Below, piece after piece: positions 1 to 8,110 of a stretch of 64,000 nucleotides of DNA (positions are counted from its first letter, which is position 1; each line of letters starts with the position of its first letter). The position numbers and the translations under genes were made by a program. The notes beneath the pieces are model-generated. The model was not told the DNA's origin. It did not search any database and was given only the letters and a program-made list of their open reading frames with translations. The stretch is taken from contig NZ_FMHU01000002.1 in assembly GCF_900091415.1 (NCBI RefSeq), positions 1,674,001-1,738,000 on the forward strand, written 5' to 3'. This stretch comes from Micromonospora inyonensis. Lineage in GTDB: Bacteria; Actinomycetota; Actinomycetes; Mycobacteriales; Micromonosporaceae.

Positions 1-1
1 C

Positions 2-691
2 GCCGCGAGGCGCGGCGTCGATGCGGGCGTGCAGCACGGCTGGGTCGGTGCGGCCGCAGTAGCTCGCGCTCTTCAGCCAGGCGGCCAGGCGCTTGGGCGA
101 CAGCCAGTCCAGGGCATCCTGGGTGGTGAACCGGGTCAGGAACTGCCGGCTGATCGACGAGTCGATCTCGTTGAACAGCTCGACAGTGGCCGGCAGCGTC
201 GTGGCCAGGTGGGCGCGCAGCTGGTTGGCGACCGCGATGCGGTGGGCGACCAGGTCTTTGCGAGCGCGGCACAGCTTGCGCAGCCCGGTGGTTGTCTCGC
301 TGTCCAGCACGAGCGGGGTCAGCCGGCGCCGGTCGGTGCGGACGGTGTCGGCCAGGACGTAGGCGTCAAACCGGTCGTCCTTGTTCCCGGCCGAGCCGTA
401 CCGTCGGCGCAGTGCCTTGACCTGCGAGGGTGGGATCACGTACACGGTCGTGTCGGCGGCCAGCAACGCATCTACGATCGGCCCGTCCGGGCGTTCGATG
501 CCGACCGCGTCCACCCGATGCCGGTCAAGCAGGTCGATCAGCCGTCTCAGGCCGGTCCTGGTGTATTTCAGCGCCAGCCGCTCCAGCGGCTCACCGTCGG
601 CGTCGACCACGCAGACCGCGTAGTCGTCCTTGGCCCAGTCCACCCCGGCCGAGTTGCCTCGCGCCGGCACGGCGGTGTCGGTCACACTCAT
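2..691 (-). mobile_element. IS110-family transposase, N-terminal 230 residues (cut by window edge)
   Basis: The ORF reads from ATG at 691 to the window edge without a stop, so the C-terminal Tnp_20 region with its catalytic Ser is outside the window. The N-terminal RuvC-like DEDD domain is present. Candidate metal ligands are D18 in GVDWAKDDY, E66 in GIERPDG and D106/D109 in NKDDRFDAYVLAD. The family's typical helical region follows, with LRKLCRARKDLVAHRIAVAN and a DWLSPKRLAAWL stretch. IS110 enzymes are about 400 aa, so roughly 55 percent is visible. The gene points away from an L-arabinose isomerase remnant that begins just beyond its 5' noncoding end, which suggests the element landed in araA. 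Family assignment is confident; whether the element is intact cannot be judged here. Confidence 0.88.
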
Positions 692-930
692 AGTTGCCTC
701 TCCGCTGCGCTACCAGTGGGGAAGCACCTGGCGGTTCCGGGACACCACTGCCGGTCGCTCATTGAGCGGCGCTCGATGGCGCATAGCCCTGTTGCCAGTC
801 GGGGTGTCCCGGGCCGCCGGGCCTCGCAGAACTCATGCTGGACCTCGAAGGTCGAGCGAGCTGGGCGATGGCCCGACGGTCACCGGTGCACTCGAACCAA
901 CCTCAGCTCGAGTGAGACAAGGGTGCACCA
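692..930 (-). ncRNA. 5' noncoding end of the IS110 element, candidate bridge RNA region
   Basis: This 239-nt stretch between the transposase start and the araA fragment has no convincing ORF but clear foldable structure. A perfect 10-bp inverted repeat pairs 737-746 with 803-812. Inside it, CGCTC (756-760) pairs with GAGCG (764-768) around a 3-nt loop, and TGGC (777-780) pairs with GCCA (794-797). IS110 elements carry their target-programming bridge RNA in the noncoding end upstream of the transposase, so position and structure fit. The exact RNA ends, guide loops and IS boundary were not determined, so this is an inference. Confidence 0.35.
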
Positions 931-1551
931 ATGAGCGAGCGCGGCCTCGCCGCACGCGGTGAGGGGGACTGGAAGACCTCGGTGCTGGTGCACACGCTCA
1001 AGGCGATGTCGGTCGGCACCGACGGCGGGACGTCCTTCATGGAGGACTACACCTACGACCTGACCCCCGGTCGGGAACTCGTCCTCGGCGCGCACCCGCT
1101 CGAGGTCTGCCCGAGCATCGCCGCCGGGACGCCGACCGTGGAGATCCACCCGCTGGGCATCGGCGGCCGGGAGGATCCGATCCGGCTGGTCTTCGACGCC
1201 CGGCCCGGCCCGGCGGTGGTGCTCGGCCTGGCCGACCTGGGGGAGCGGTTCCGCCTGGTCGCCAACGAGATCGACGTGGTCGCCCCGCCGGAGCCCCTGC
1301 CGAGGCTGCCGGTGGCCCGGGCGGTGTGGCGGCCCCGACCGAACCTGGCCGCCTCGGCGGAGGCGTGGCTCACCGCGGGCGCGCCGCACCACACGGTGCT
1401 GTCGCAGGCGGTCGGGGTCGAGGAACTGCACGACCTGACCGAGGTGGTCGCCACCGAACTGGTGGTCATCGACGCCGCGACCACCACCCGGAGGCTGACC
1501 GACGAACTCCGGTGGAACCAGGCCTACCACCGCCTGGCCCGGGGGTTCTGA
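931..1551 (+). pseudogene. araA: L-arabinose isomerase, C-terminal fragment
   Basis: From about residue 10 the protein matches the last 40 percent of Ara[42 protein letters not shown] and [11 protein letters not shown]. AraA isomerises L-arabinose to L-ribulose. The four metal/catalytic residues of the family are visible as E11, E38, H55 and about H154, but the N-terminal 300 or so residues that form the fold and substrate entry are missing. Homology begins abruptly at about position 958, just after the presumed end of the IS110 element. The first ten residues ([10 protein letters not shown]) are not AraA-like. The remnant could still be translated from ATG 931 (AGGGTG upstream), but it should not be an active isomerase. 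The 5' part of the gene may lie beyond the left window edge. Confidence 0.85.
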
Positions 1552-1614
1552 AGCACCACGCCCGCCAGCGGCTCGAATTGATCACGGCCGGCTACGATCT
1601 CGAGGAGGGGTGTC

Positions 1615-2634
1615 ATGGGGCAGCAGCCGGCCGCGAAGGCCGCGGTGATGAGTGACGTCGCACGGCTCGCCGGTGTGTCGCACCAGACCGTGTCCCGGGT
1701 GCTCAACAACCACCCGAGCGTCCGCCAGGAGACCCGGGAACGGGTGCTGCGCGCGGTGCGTCAGCTCAACTACCGGCCCAACGCCCTGGCCCGTGGGCTC
1801 GCCGGCCGGCGCTCCCGGGTCATCGGCGTGGTCAGCTTCGACACCATCCTGTACGGCCCGGCGGCCACCCTGCTCGGCATCGAGCGCGCCGCCCGGGCTG
1901 CCGGCTACGGCATCAGCATCGTCACCCTGGAACGGCTCGACCGGGCCGGGATGAGGTCGGCCCTCGACGCGCTGACCGAGCAGTCGGTGGCCGGGGTGGT
2001 GCTGATCGCCCCGATGCTGACCGCGGCGATGGCCGTCCACGGGCTGCCGACCGGCGTACCGGCCGTGGTGGTGGAATCCGGCGGGTCCGGCGAACTGCCC
2101 AGCATCTCGGTCGACCAGGTCGCCGGGGCCCGGCTGGCCGTCGAGCACCTGCTCTCCCTCGGGCACCCGACGGTGTGGCACATCGCCGGCCCCCGGGACT
2201 GGCTGGAGGCCCGCGACCGGGTCGACGGCTGGCGGCTGGCCCTGGAGGTGGCCGGTCGTCCGGTCCCGCCAGTGCTCCAGGGGGACTGGAGCCCGCGTGC
2301 CGGCTACGAGATCGGGCAGTCCCTGGCCGACCGGCCGGACGTCACCGCGATCTTCTGCGCCAACGACCAGCAGGCGCTCGGTCTGCTCCGCTCGCTGCAC
2401 CAACGGGGCGTACGGGTCCCGGAGGACGTCAGCGTGGTCGGATTCGACGACATCCCCGAAGCGGAGTACCTGTCACCACCGTTGACCACCGTCCGGCAGG
2501 ACTTCGACGAGGTCGGCCGCCGGTGTGTCGCCACCCTGCTGGAGCTGTTCGGTCAGCCCGCCGGCCACTCCACGGACCCCCAGGTCGAACCGACGCTCGT
2601 CGTGCGCGCCAGCAGCGGGGTCTCCCGGGGCTGA
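1615..2634 (+). CDS. LacI-family transcriptional regulator
   Basis: A 339-aa LacI/GalR repressor. An N-terminal helix-turn-helix (MSDVARLAGVSHQTVSRVLN, about residues 12-31) and hinge helix (NYRPNALARGLAGRRS) precede a periplasmic-binding-protein-like sensor domain (about 65-335) ending in the usual VVGFDDIPEAEYLSPPLTTV segment. The start is supported by GGAGGGG seven bases upstream of ATG 1615. It follows the araA remnant by 63 nt on the same strand, so it is probably the local pentose-utilisation repressor. The ligand is inferred from that neighbour only. With araA broken its target pathway may be defunct. Confidence 0.9.
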   Translation: MGQQPAAKAAVMSDVARLAGVSHQTVSRVLNNHPSVRQETRERVLRAVRQLNYRPNALARGLAGRRSRVIGVVSFDTILYGPAATLLGIERAARAAGYGISIVTLERLDRAGMRSALDALTEQSVAGVVLIAPMLTAAMAVHGLPTGVPAVVVESGGSGELPSISVDQVAGARLAVEHLLSLGHPTVWHIAGPRDWLEARDRVDGWRLALEVAGRPVPPVLQGDWSPRAGYEIGQSLADRPDVTAIFCANDQQALGLLRSLHQRGVRVPEDVSVVGFDDIPEAEYLSPPLTTVRQDFDEVGRRCVATLLELFGQPAGHSTDPQVEPTLVVRASSGVSRG

Positions 2635-2745
2635 CCGGACCTCCCCGACCCCGTCCCGCCCCGGCCGTCGACCGCCCCGGCCACGGCCGGCTGTCGCCGG
2701 TGAGGCGGGGGGTGACCCAGGTGCCCCCGCCGGCCGTCCTCTGAC

Positions 2746-3498
2746 ATGATCCTCGGCGTGTGGTCCCGATCTGTCGCCCCGTCCGGCGACCCCGACCCGA
2801 TGGGCGGCGAGCTGACCGACCGGCTGGTCGACGAGCACACCATCCTCCAGGTGGTCGTGGGTTCCCGCGCCTTCGGTCTGGCCGGTCCGGGCTCGGACAC
2901 CGACCGGCGCGGGGTGTACGCGCTGCCGGCGGCGGCGTTCTGGCCGCTGACCAAGCCGGCGCCGCACCACGAGGGGCCGTTGCCGGAGCAGTTCCGCTGG
3001 GAGGTCGAGCGGGTCTGCGTCCTCGGGTTGGCCGCCAACCCGAACGTCCTGGAGGTCCTGCACTCACCCCTGGTGGAGAGCTGCACCCCGCTCGGCGGGG
3101 AACTGCGCGACCTCACGCCGGCGTTCCTGTCCCGCCGGGTCGCCGACACCTACCTGCGCTACGCCACCGCACAGTTCGCCAAGGCGCAGCGTGGCGTCGA
3201 GCGCGACGGCACGCCCGTGTGGCGGCACGTGACCCACCTGATCCGACTGCTCGCCGCCGGTGGGCACCTTGTCCGGACCGGGGAACTGGTGCTCGACGTG
3301 GGCCCCGACCGGGACCGACTGCTGGCGCTGAAGGCGGGTGCCCTGCCCTGGCCGGAGGTGGTGGCCTGGCGGAACCGGCTCACCGACCGGCTGACCGCAG
3401 ACCTGGAGCGCAGCCCGCTACCGGAGCACCCCGACACCGACCGCGTCGAACGGTGGCTGGTGTCGGTCCGCCGCCGGTCGGTCGGGGGTCCGGCATGA
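2746..3498 (+). CDS. RlaP-type nucleotidyltransferase (first of a pair)
   Basis: A 250-aa member of the DNA polymerase beta-like nucleotidyltransferase family PF10127 (RlaP, 'RNA-repair-associated'). The signature is GSRAFGLAGPGSDTDRRGVY: G39-S40 for the nucleotide and D51/D53 as metal-binding acidic residues. ANPNVLEVLHSPLV and FLSRRVADTYLRYATAQFAK follow and are typical of the family. The biological substrate is unknown, though RlaP genes often sit near RNA ligases or tRNA-modifying genes; none is seen here. The start is uncertain: ATG 2746 lacks a clear ribosome site, and ATG 2800 (MGGELTD) would give a protein closer to family length. The stop overlaps the next start (ATGA), so the pair is co-translated. 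Confidence 0.82.
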   Translation: MILGVWSRSVAPSGDPDPMGGELTDRLVDEHTILQVVVGSRAFGLAGPGSDTDRRGVYALPAAAFWPLTKPAPHHEGPLPEQFRWEVERVCVLGLAANPNVLEVLHSPLVESCTPLGGELRDLTPAFLSRRVADTYLRYATAQFAKAQRGVERDGTPVWRHVTHLIRLLAAGGHLVRTGELVLDVGPDRDRLLALKAGALPWPEVVAWRNRLTDRLTADLERSPLPEHPDTDRVERWLVSVRRRSVGGPA

Positions 3499-4277
3499 CG
3501 GCGCTGGCGGCGGCGGGACTGCCGCCGGGTGTGGACCTCGCGGCCGTGGTGGGGGAGCAGCCGTACCCGTTGCTCTTCGCCACCGTCTCCGGCGCGCACC
3601 TGTACGGTTTCCCGTCCCGGGACTCCGACGTGGACCTGCGCGGCGTGCACCTGCTGCCGGTCGCCGACCTGGTCGCGTTGGGCGAGCCGGCGGAGACCCG
3701 GGCCGCGATGTGGCACCGCGACGGTGTGGAGCTGGACCTGGTCACCCACGACCTGCGCAAGTTCGCGCGGTTGATGTTGCGGCGCAACGGCTACGTGCTG
3801 GAGCAGTTGCTGTCGCCGCTGGTGGTGCGAACCTCACCGGTGCACGCCGCGCTGGTCGAGCTGGCACCGGCGGTGCTGACCCGGCACCACGGCCACCACT
3901 ACCGTGGCTTCGCCGCCACCCAGCGGCGACTGTTCGAGCGGGCCGGCGAGCTGAAACCGCTGCTCTACACCTTCCGGGCCCTGCTGACGGGCGTCCACCT
4001 GATGCAGACCGGCCGGGTCGAGGCGCACCTGCCGACCCTGCTCGACGCCGAGCGGGCCCCGGCGTACCTGGCCGACCTGGTCGCGGCGAAACGCACCGCC
4101 GAACACGGCCCCCTCGGCGACCTGGTCCCGCCCGACGTCCTCGCCGGGGACCTGGACGCGCTGACCGCCCGGCTGGAGCGGGCCCAGCAGGACAGCGCAC
4201 TGCCGGACCAGCCGTCCGGCACCCGGGACCTGGACGCGCTCGTGACCCGGGTCCGGCTGGCGGAGTACGCCGGATGA
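3495..4277 (+). CDS. RlaP-type nucleotidyltransferase (second of a pair)
   Basis: A 260-aa paralogue of the preceding gene, with the same PF10127 fold. The catalytic segment is SGAHLYGFPSRDSDVDLRG with D45 and D47 as metal ligands. VELDLVTHDLRKFARLMLRRN supplies the third acidic position region, and NGYVLEQLLSPLVV matches the sister's NPNVLEVLHSPLV. The gene starts at ATG 3495, inside the stop codon of its partner. Two adjacent diverged copies suggest a heteromeric enzyme or two substrates, but no direct evidence exists. A strong hairpin terminator follows the stop by one base. Confidence 0.85.
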   Translation: MTALAAAGLPPGVDLAAVVGEQPYPLLFATVSGAHLYGFPSRDSDVDLRGVHLLPVADLVALGEPAETRAAMWHRDGVELDLVTHDLRKFARLMLRRNGYVLEQLLSPLVVRTSPVHAALVELAPAVLTRHHGHHYRGFAATQRRLFERAGELKPLLYTFRALLTGVHLMQTGRVEAHLPTLLDAERAPAYLADLVAAKRTAEHGPLGDLVPPDVLAGDLDALTARLERAQQDSALPDQPSGTRDLDALVTRVRLAEYAG

Positions 4278-4278
4278 C

Positions 4279-4308
4279 GCCGGCCCGGGCGACACTGCCC
4301 GGGCCGGC
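4279..4308 (+). terminator. Rho-independent-like terminator after the nucleotidyltransferase pair
   Basis: A perfect 12-bp inverted repeat (4279-4290 with 4297-4308, GCCGGCCCGGGC and its complement) with a 6-nt loop lies directly after the TGA at 4275-4277. There is no T-tract, as is common in actinobacteria. Confidence 0.75.
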
Positions 4309-4523
4309 GACCGGCGGTCAGCCGACCCCACCGGCACGATCCGGTGGCCACGGTGGATGCGAGGGGGGCGGAGCCGTCGGCGCTCGGTGACCCGATTCCC
4401 GCGCCGGGTCGACCGCGTGCGGACGCCGTGCCGGGTTCGACGTGGTGCGCCCCCGCTTGAACGCCGGTGGGGCGGGGTGGATGCTGTATCGACGTCTACC
4501 AATATTGGCCAGCGGAGGTCCGT

Positions 4524-5378
4524 ATGCGTCGTTCCCCGTTCCCCGCCCTTCTCGCGGCGGTGCTGCTCCTCGCCGCGCCGGCGGCGGCCCACGCCCGACC
4601 CGCCGTCGGCGACCCGGCCTGGGCGGCGGCGGTCCTCGCCGGGGTGCGTACCGCCGGCACGGCCTGGGGTCACGAGCCGGCGACCGGGCGGATGACCCTC
4701 ACCGTCGACGACACCGTCGGCGCCGCGGAGGTGGCCGCGTTGCGCGCGACCGTCGCACGGGCCGGTGCCGTGCTGCGCCACGAGCCGGGCCGGCTGACCA
4801 CTCTCATCGCCGGTGGCGAGGCCATCTACGCCGGTGGCGGTCGCTGCTCGCTGGGCGCGAACGTCCGCAGTGGCAGCACCTGGTACTTCGTCACGGCCGG
4901 ACACTGCACCGCTGCCGGCAGCACGTGGTATGCCAACGGTGGCCAGAGCACCGTGCTCGGCAGCCGCGCCGGCAGCAGCTTCCCGGGCAACGACTACGGC
5001 ATCGTCCGGTATACGAACACCTCGATCGCCCACCCGAGCGCGGTCCACACCTACCCCGGCCTGCTCACCATCAACGGCGTCGGCAGCCCCTACGTCGGTC
5101 AGCGGGCCTGCCGCAGCGGCTCGACCACCGGCGTGCGGTGCGGCTTCGTCCAGTCGCTGAACGTGACGGTGAACTACAGCGAGGGCGTGGTGTCCGGGCT
5201 GATCCGGACCAACATCTGCGCCGAGCCGGGTGACAGCGGTGGTCCGCTCTGCGACCCGGCCACCGGTCGGATCCTCGGCATCCTCTCCGGGGGCAGCGGC
5301 AACTGCACCACCGGCGGCACCTCTCACTTCCAGCCGATCATGGAGATCCTCTCCGCGTACGGCGTGACCCTGCCCTGA
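4524..5378 (+). CDS. Secreted S1-family serine protease, streptogrisin/alpha-lytic type
   Basis: A 284-aa preproprotein. The start is ATG 4524, preceded by GGAGG. Residues 1-25 are a signal peptide ([16 protein letters not shown]). Residues from about 26 to 92 form a short pro-region, and the chymotrypsin-like domain begins at about [15 protein letters not shown]. The catalytic triad is H127 (TAGHC), D157 (GNDYGIVRY) and S238 (EPGDSGGPL). Cysteine pairs fit the streptogrisin pattern (C near H127; [21 protein letters not shown]...PLC). The pro-region is much shorter than in alpha-lytic protease. The exported enzyme probably degrades extracellular protein. It is monocistronic, with a terminator right after it. 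Confidence 0.92.
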   Translation: MRRSPFPALLAAVLLLAAPAAAHARPAVGDPAWAAAVLAGVRTAGTAWGHEPATGRMTLTVDDTVGAAEVAALRATVARAGAVLRHEPGRLTTLIAGGEAIYAGGGRCSLGANVRSGSTWYFVTAGHCTAAGSTWYANGGQSTVLGSRAGSSFPGNDYGIVRYTNTSIAHPSAVHTYPGLLTINGVGSPYVGQRACRSGSTTGVRCGFVQSLNVTVNYSEGVVSGLIRTNICAEPGDSGGPLCDPATGRILGILSGGSGNCTTGGTSHFQPIMEILSAYGVTLP

Positions 5379-5384
5379 CCGGCC

Positions 5385-5422
5385 CGCCTGCCCCGCTCCC
5401 CGGCCGGGGAGCGGGGCAGGCG
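5385..5422. terminator. Bidirectional terminator between convergent genes
   Basis: A perfect 18-bp inverted repeat (5385-5402 with 5405-5422) with a 2-nt loop. It sits between the protease stop (5378, plus strand) and the stop of the minus-strand SH3-like gene (5454), so it can end transcription from both sides. Confidence 0.85.
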
Positions 5423-5453
5423 GAGCGGGGACGGCGACAGTGACGTTCCCGGA

Positions 5454-5744
5454 TCAGCAGAACCAGCCGTCCTGCACCCAACCGCGCCGGTTGATCTGGC
5501 CGTAGGCGAAACCGTAGATGTAGCCGCCGCTGCGGGGGCCCTCGACCAGGAACGTCTGGCCCCGGTAGAGGGTGCCCATCCAGGCGCCGTTCGGCTCGGT
5601 GCGGACGAACAGGTCCCCGGCGCAGACCGTCTCCCGCTCGCCGATGGTGCCGTACGCCGCCGAGGCGGCGGTGGGGGTGAGCGCGACCGTGGCGACCACC
5701 GCCGTGACGGCCGCGCCGATCCGGCGGGCGACGGGGTTCACCAT
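5454..5744 (-). CDS. Small secreted SH3b-like protein B
   Basis: A 96-aa exported protein. The signal peptide is about residues 1-30 (VARRIGAAVTAVVATVALTPTAASA). The mature part, about 65 residues, reads like a bacterial SH3 domain: a VCAGDLFVRTEP strand, GTLYRGQTFLVEGPRSGG, then an aromatic YIYGFAYGQINRRGWV core. It has two Cys (VCAG and the C-terminal WFC) that could form a disulfide. ATG 5744 overlaps the stop of the upstream sister gene by 7 nt, so the two are translationally coupled. The function is unknown; such domains bind cell wall or act as protease inhibitors and toxin partners, but nothing here decides between these. Confidence 0.72.
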   Translation of the reverse strand: MVNPVARRIGAAVTAVVATVALTPTAASAAYGTIGERETVCAGDLFVRTEPNGAWMGTLYRGQTFLVEGPRSGGYIYGFAYGQINRRGWVQDGWFC

Positions 5745-6064
5745 GAGTCGTACCCTCCGATGCACTCGTACCGCAGGTAGCCCCAGTCGTTGGGGCCGAA
5801 GTCGAAGGACGCCGCCCAGCCGTTGTAGACCGGGTGTGCCCCCGGCGTGTGGCCGATCTTGTCGCCGTAGTAGAGGACGCGCTTGAGGCCGGACGGGCCG
5901 GTGGAGGAGTTGTAGTTGGCGTAGAAGCTGGCGCTCTGGCACACCACGATCGCGTGCCGGGGCACCGCCGTGTCGGCCCGGGCGGCGGTGGCGCCGAGCG
6001 GGATGGTCAGTGCGCCGGCCGTCAGGGCGGCGGCGAGTCGCAGCGTCGGTCGTCGTCTTTCCAC
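5738..6064 (-). CDS. Small secreted SH3-like protein A
   Basis: A 108-aa exported protein with a clear signal peptide (residues 1-30, LAAALTAGALTIPLGATAARA). The mature domain contains VCQSASFYANY, VLYYGDKIGHT and GPNDWGYLRYECIGGY, a layout that parallels the downstream protein (VCxxxxF...LYxGxxF...G-aromatic...C). Two Cys flank the domain. The start is ATG 6064 with GGAGG just upstream. It forms a two-gene unit with the 5454-5744 gene through overlapping stop and start. They look like a diverged duplicate pair. Confidence 0.72.
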   Translation of the reverse strand: MERRRPTLRLAAALTAGALTIPLGATAARADTAVPRHAIVVCQSASFYANYNSSTGPSGLKRVLYYGDKIGHTPGAHPVYNGWAASFDFGPNDWGYLRYECIGGYDSW

Positions 6065-6131
6065 GGGGCCTCCGATCAGCGGCGAAGGGGTGGCCCCAGG
6101 TTACCAATCAAATTGATGGACATAAATAGTT

Positions 6132-6171
6132 CCGGGTGGCCCGGGGGCGCCGCCGCCTCCGGACCACCCGG
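6132..6171 (-). terminator. Terminator at the end of assembly-line locus 1
   Basis: CCGGGTGG (6132-6139) pairs with CCACCCGG (6164-6171), and the inner CCGG/GGGCG segments can extend the stem. Read on the minus strand, it lies 4 nt after the stop of the last NRPS-like gene (6176) and is followed by an AT-rich run at 6108-6130, unusual in this DNA. Confidence 0.65.
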
Positions 6172-6175
6172 CCGG

Positions 6176-8110
6176 TCACGAGTCCCGTCCCGCTCCGCGC
6201 GCCCGTCCCACCTGCCGACGGGCCTCCTGCCGGGCCTGCGCCTGCCGGTCCGGGGCCGTCGGCCCGGGCCCCGACGACCCGCCGGCTCCGGTGGCCAGCG
6301 GTGCCAGGTGGGCGGCCATGTCCCGGATCGTCGGCAGGCGGAAGAGATCCACCACGTCGACATCCCGGTCGAACGCCCGGCGGAGCACCCCGCTCAACCT
6401 GATCATCAGAAGGGAGTCCCCGCCCGCGTCGAAGAAGTTCCGGTCGGCTCCGACCGACCGTCCCAGCACCGTCGTCCAGGCCTGCGCCACCAGCCGTTGC
6501 GCCGCCACCGCCGGATCGACCCGGTCCGACGTCCGCTCCGCCTGCGCCACCGCGTCGGCCCGCTCCGCCCGTGTGACGGCACCGAGTACGGCGCGACGGT
6601 TCACCTTGCCCGACGGCAGCCGCGGCAGCGCGTCCACCAGTGCCAGTCGGTCGGGCCGAAGCCGCGCCGGAAGCAGCCCCGCCAGGTGGGACCGCAACCC
6701 GGCAACGGTGGTCCCGGCCCCCGGGACCGGCACCGCCGCCGCGACCAGGTCCCCGGTGGGGGAGCAGACCACGACAGCGTCTGCCACCTCCGGGTGCCGG
6801 CAGAGCGTGGCCTGCGCCTCGACCGGTGGCCTCGGCTCCCCGTCCCGCCGGGGGCACTCGTCGACCCGACCCACCCACCGCAGCACGCCGTCGGCGTCGC
6901 GGCGGACCAGGTCGTCGGTGACGACCATCCGCCGACCGGGCGTGGCCGCGAACGGGTCGGGCAGGTAGCGCTCCGCCGTCAGCGAGGGCTGCCCGTGGTA
7001 GCCCCGGGTCACGGCCCCGCCGCCCAGGTGCAGGCGACCGACCACCCCCACCGGTACCGGCCGCAGCGCGTCGTCCAGCACGTACGTCGTGGTGTCCGGA
7101 CGGGGCTCGCCGAGCGCCCGGGGATCGTCGTCGAGGCACGTGCCGGCCAGCGCCGGCCCGCCGACCTCGGCCGCGCTCCACGCCGACCAGCAGGCCGCGA
7201 CGGTCGGTACGGGCCCGGTGACCGGCCCGCCGGTGAGCAGCAGCGCGGCGGCGTCCCCGGCCGGTCCGGGCGGGCCGATCCGGACGCTGGGACCGCCCGC
7301 CGAGCCTCCCGCCTCGGCCGAGCCTCCCGCCTCGGCCGAGCCTCCCGCCTCGGCCGAGCCTCCCGCCTCGGCCGAGCCTCCCGCCGTGGCCGCGGCGACA
7401 CCGCGTGCGCTGCCGGTGTCCACCAGCACCGTCCCCCCGACGGCCAGCGGCGCCAGAATCTGGCAGAGAGCGAGGTGACCGTCCGGCGGCGCGTCGACCC
7501 GCACCGCGTCGAAGGTGCCGGCCGGCCAGCCGTCCACCAGCCAGTCCGCCAGGCCGGCGAGGTTGCCGTGGGTCACCACCACCGGCCTCGACTCCTCCTC
7601 CAGCCCGGCCGAGTGCACGACCGCCGCCGCACGTCCCGCGCACCAGCCGGGCGGCGGGACGGCGGCGGGAGCCGCCGGCACCGCGTCCACCAGGATCGTC
7701 GGCACGCCGACCGACGCCCCGTACCCGGCCGTCGCCGCCGTCACCAGGAGAGCCACCAGCTCGGCGTCCGCCGCCTGGAGGCGCAACCGCATCCGCGCCG
7801 CCGCCGGGTCCAGCGGCACCGCCACCCCGCCCGCCCACAGCACCCCGAGCAGCGCCGCCACCAGGTCGGGCGACGGGGGCAGGCAGATCCCCACCGGTGA
7901 CTCGACGGCCACCCCGCGTCCCCGCAGCGCCCCGGCGATCGCCCCGGCCCGTGCGACCAGGTCGCCGTAGTCCAGACTCCCGGCCGTGGCGCGGACCGCC
8001 ACCGAGTGGGGCGTCCGCTCGGCGTGGGCAGCGACACGGGCGAGCAGGCCGGGCCCGGTCGGAGCCGACACCGGCGTCCTGTCGCCCGGAGCGCTGCCGC
8101 CGCCGGTCAC
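6176..8110 (-). CDS. NRPS-like A-T didomain with degenerate adenylation domain
   Basis: A 644-aa protein: a remnant adenylation domain (about 20-500) and a carrier protein (about 535-610) with intact phosphopantetheine site FFDAGGDSLL. The A domain keeps the fold's outline, including the A10 segment LPRLPSGKVNRRAV with its lysine and the A6-like GRLHLGGGAVTRGY. The core is lost. A3 reads VVHSAGLEEESRPVVVTHGN instead of the Gly/Ser/Thr loop. No NxYGPTE (A5) is found; that area is a Gly-Ser-Ala-Glu repeat. A7 is VVTDDLVRRD and A8 is GRVDECPRRDGEP. ATP-dependent adenylation is therefore unlikely, and the T domain would need loading in trans. GTG 8110 overlaps the upstream stop (GTGA). It is the last gene of the operon and has no thioesterase. 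Confidence 0.85.
   Translation of the reverse strand: MTGGGSAPGDRTPVSAPTGPGLLARVAAHAERTPHSVAVRATAGSLDYGDLVARAGAIAGALRGRGVAVESPVGICLPPSPDLVAALLGVLWAGGVAVPLDPAAARMRLRLQAADAELVALLVTAATAGYGASVGVPTILVDAVPAAPAAVPPPGWCAGRAAAVVHSAGLEEESRPVVVTHGNLAGLADWLVDGWPAGTFDAVRVDAPPDGHLALCQILAPLAVGGTVLVDTGSARGVAAATAGGSAEAGGSAEAGGSAEAGGSAEAGGSAGGPSVRIGPPGPAGDAAALLLTGGPVTGPVPTVAACWSAWSAAEVGGPALAGTCLDDDPRALGEPRPDTTTYVLDDALRPVPVGVVGRLHLGGGAVTRGYHGQPSLTAERYLPDPFAATPGRRMVVTDDLVRRDADGVLRWVGRVDECPRRDGEPRPPVEAQATLCRHPEVADAVVVCSPTGDLVAAAVPVPGAGTTVAGLRSHLAGLLPARLRPDRLALVDALPRLPSGKVNRRAVLGAVTRAERADAVAQAERTSDRVDPAVAAQRLVAQAWTTVLGRSVGADRNFFDAGGDSLLMIRLSGVLRRAFDRDVDVVDLFRLPTIRDMAAHLAPLATGAGGSSGPGPTAPDRQAQARQEARRQVGRARGAGRDS
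7302..7382. repeat. 18-bp tandem repeat inside the degenerate A domain
   Basis: Four perfect copies of an 18-bp unit (starting 7311, 7329, 7347, 7365) plus a half copy at 7302. The array is in frame and encodes repeated Ala-Gly-Gly-Ser-Ala-Glu on the minus strand. It lies where motifs A4-A5 should be, so copy-number changes would not break the frame. It is too short and unspaced to be CRISPR. Confidence 0.9.

Noticed and set aside
880..1530. Minus-strand frame over the araA fragment
   Set aside because: The plus strand matches AraA catalytic motifs; the minus frame has none.
7302..7382. Tandem repeats as a possible CRISPR array
   Set aside because: Units are contiguous with no spacers, 18 bp long and in frame inside a coding region.
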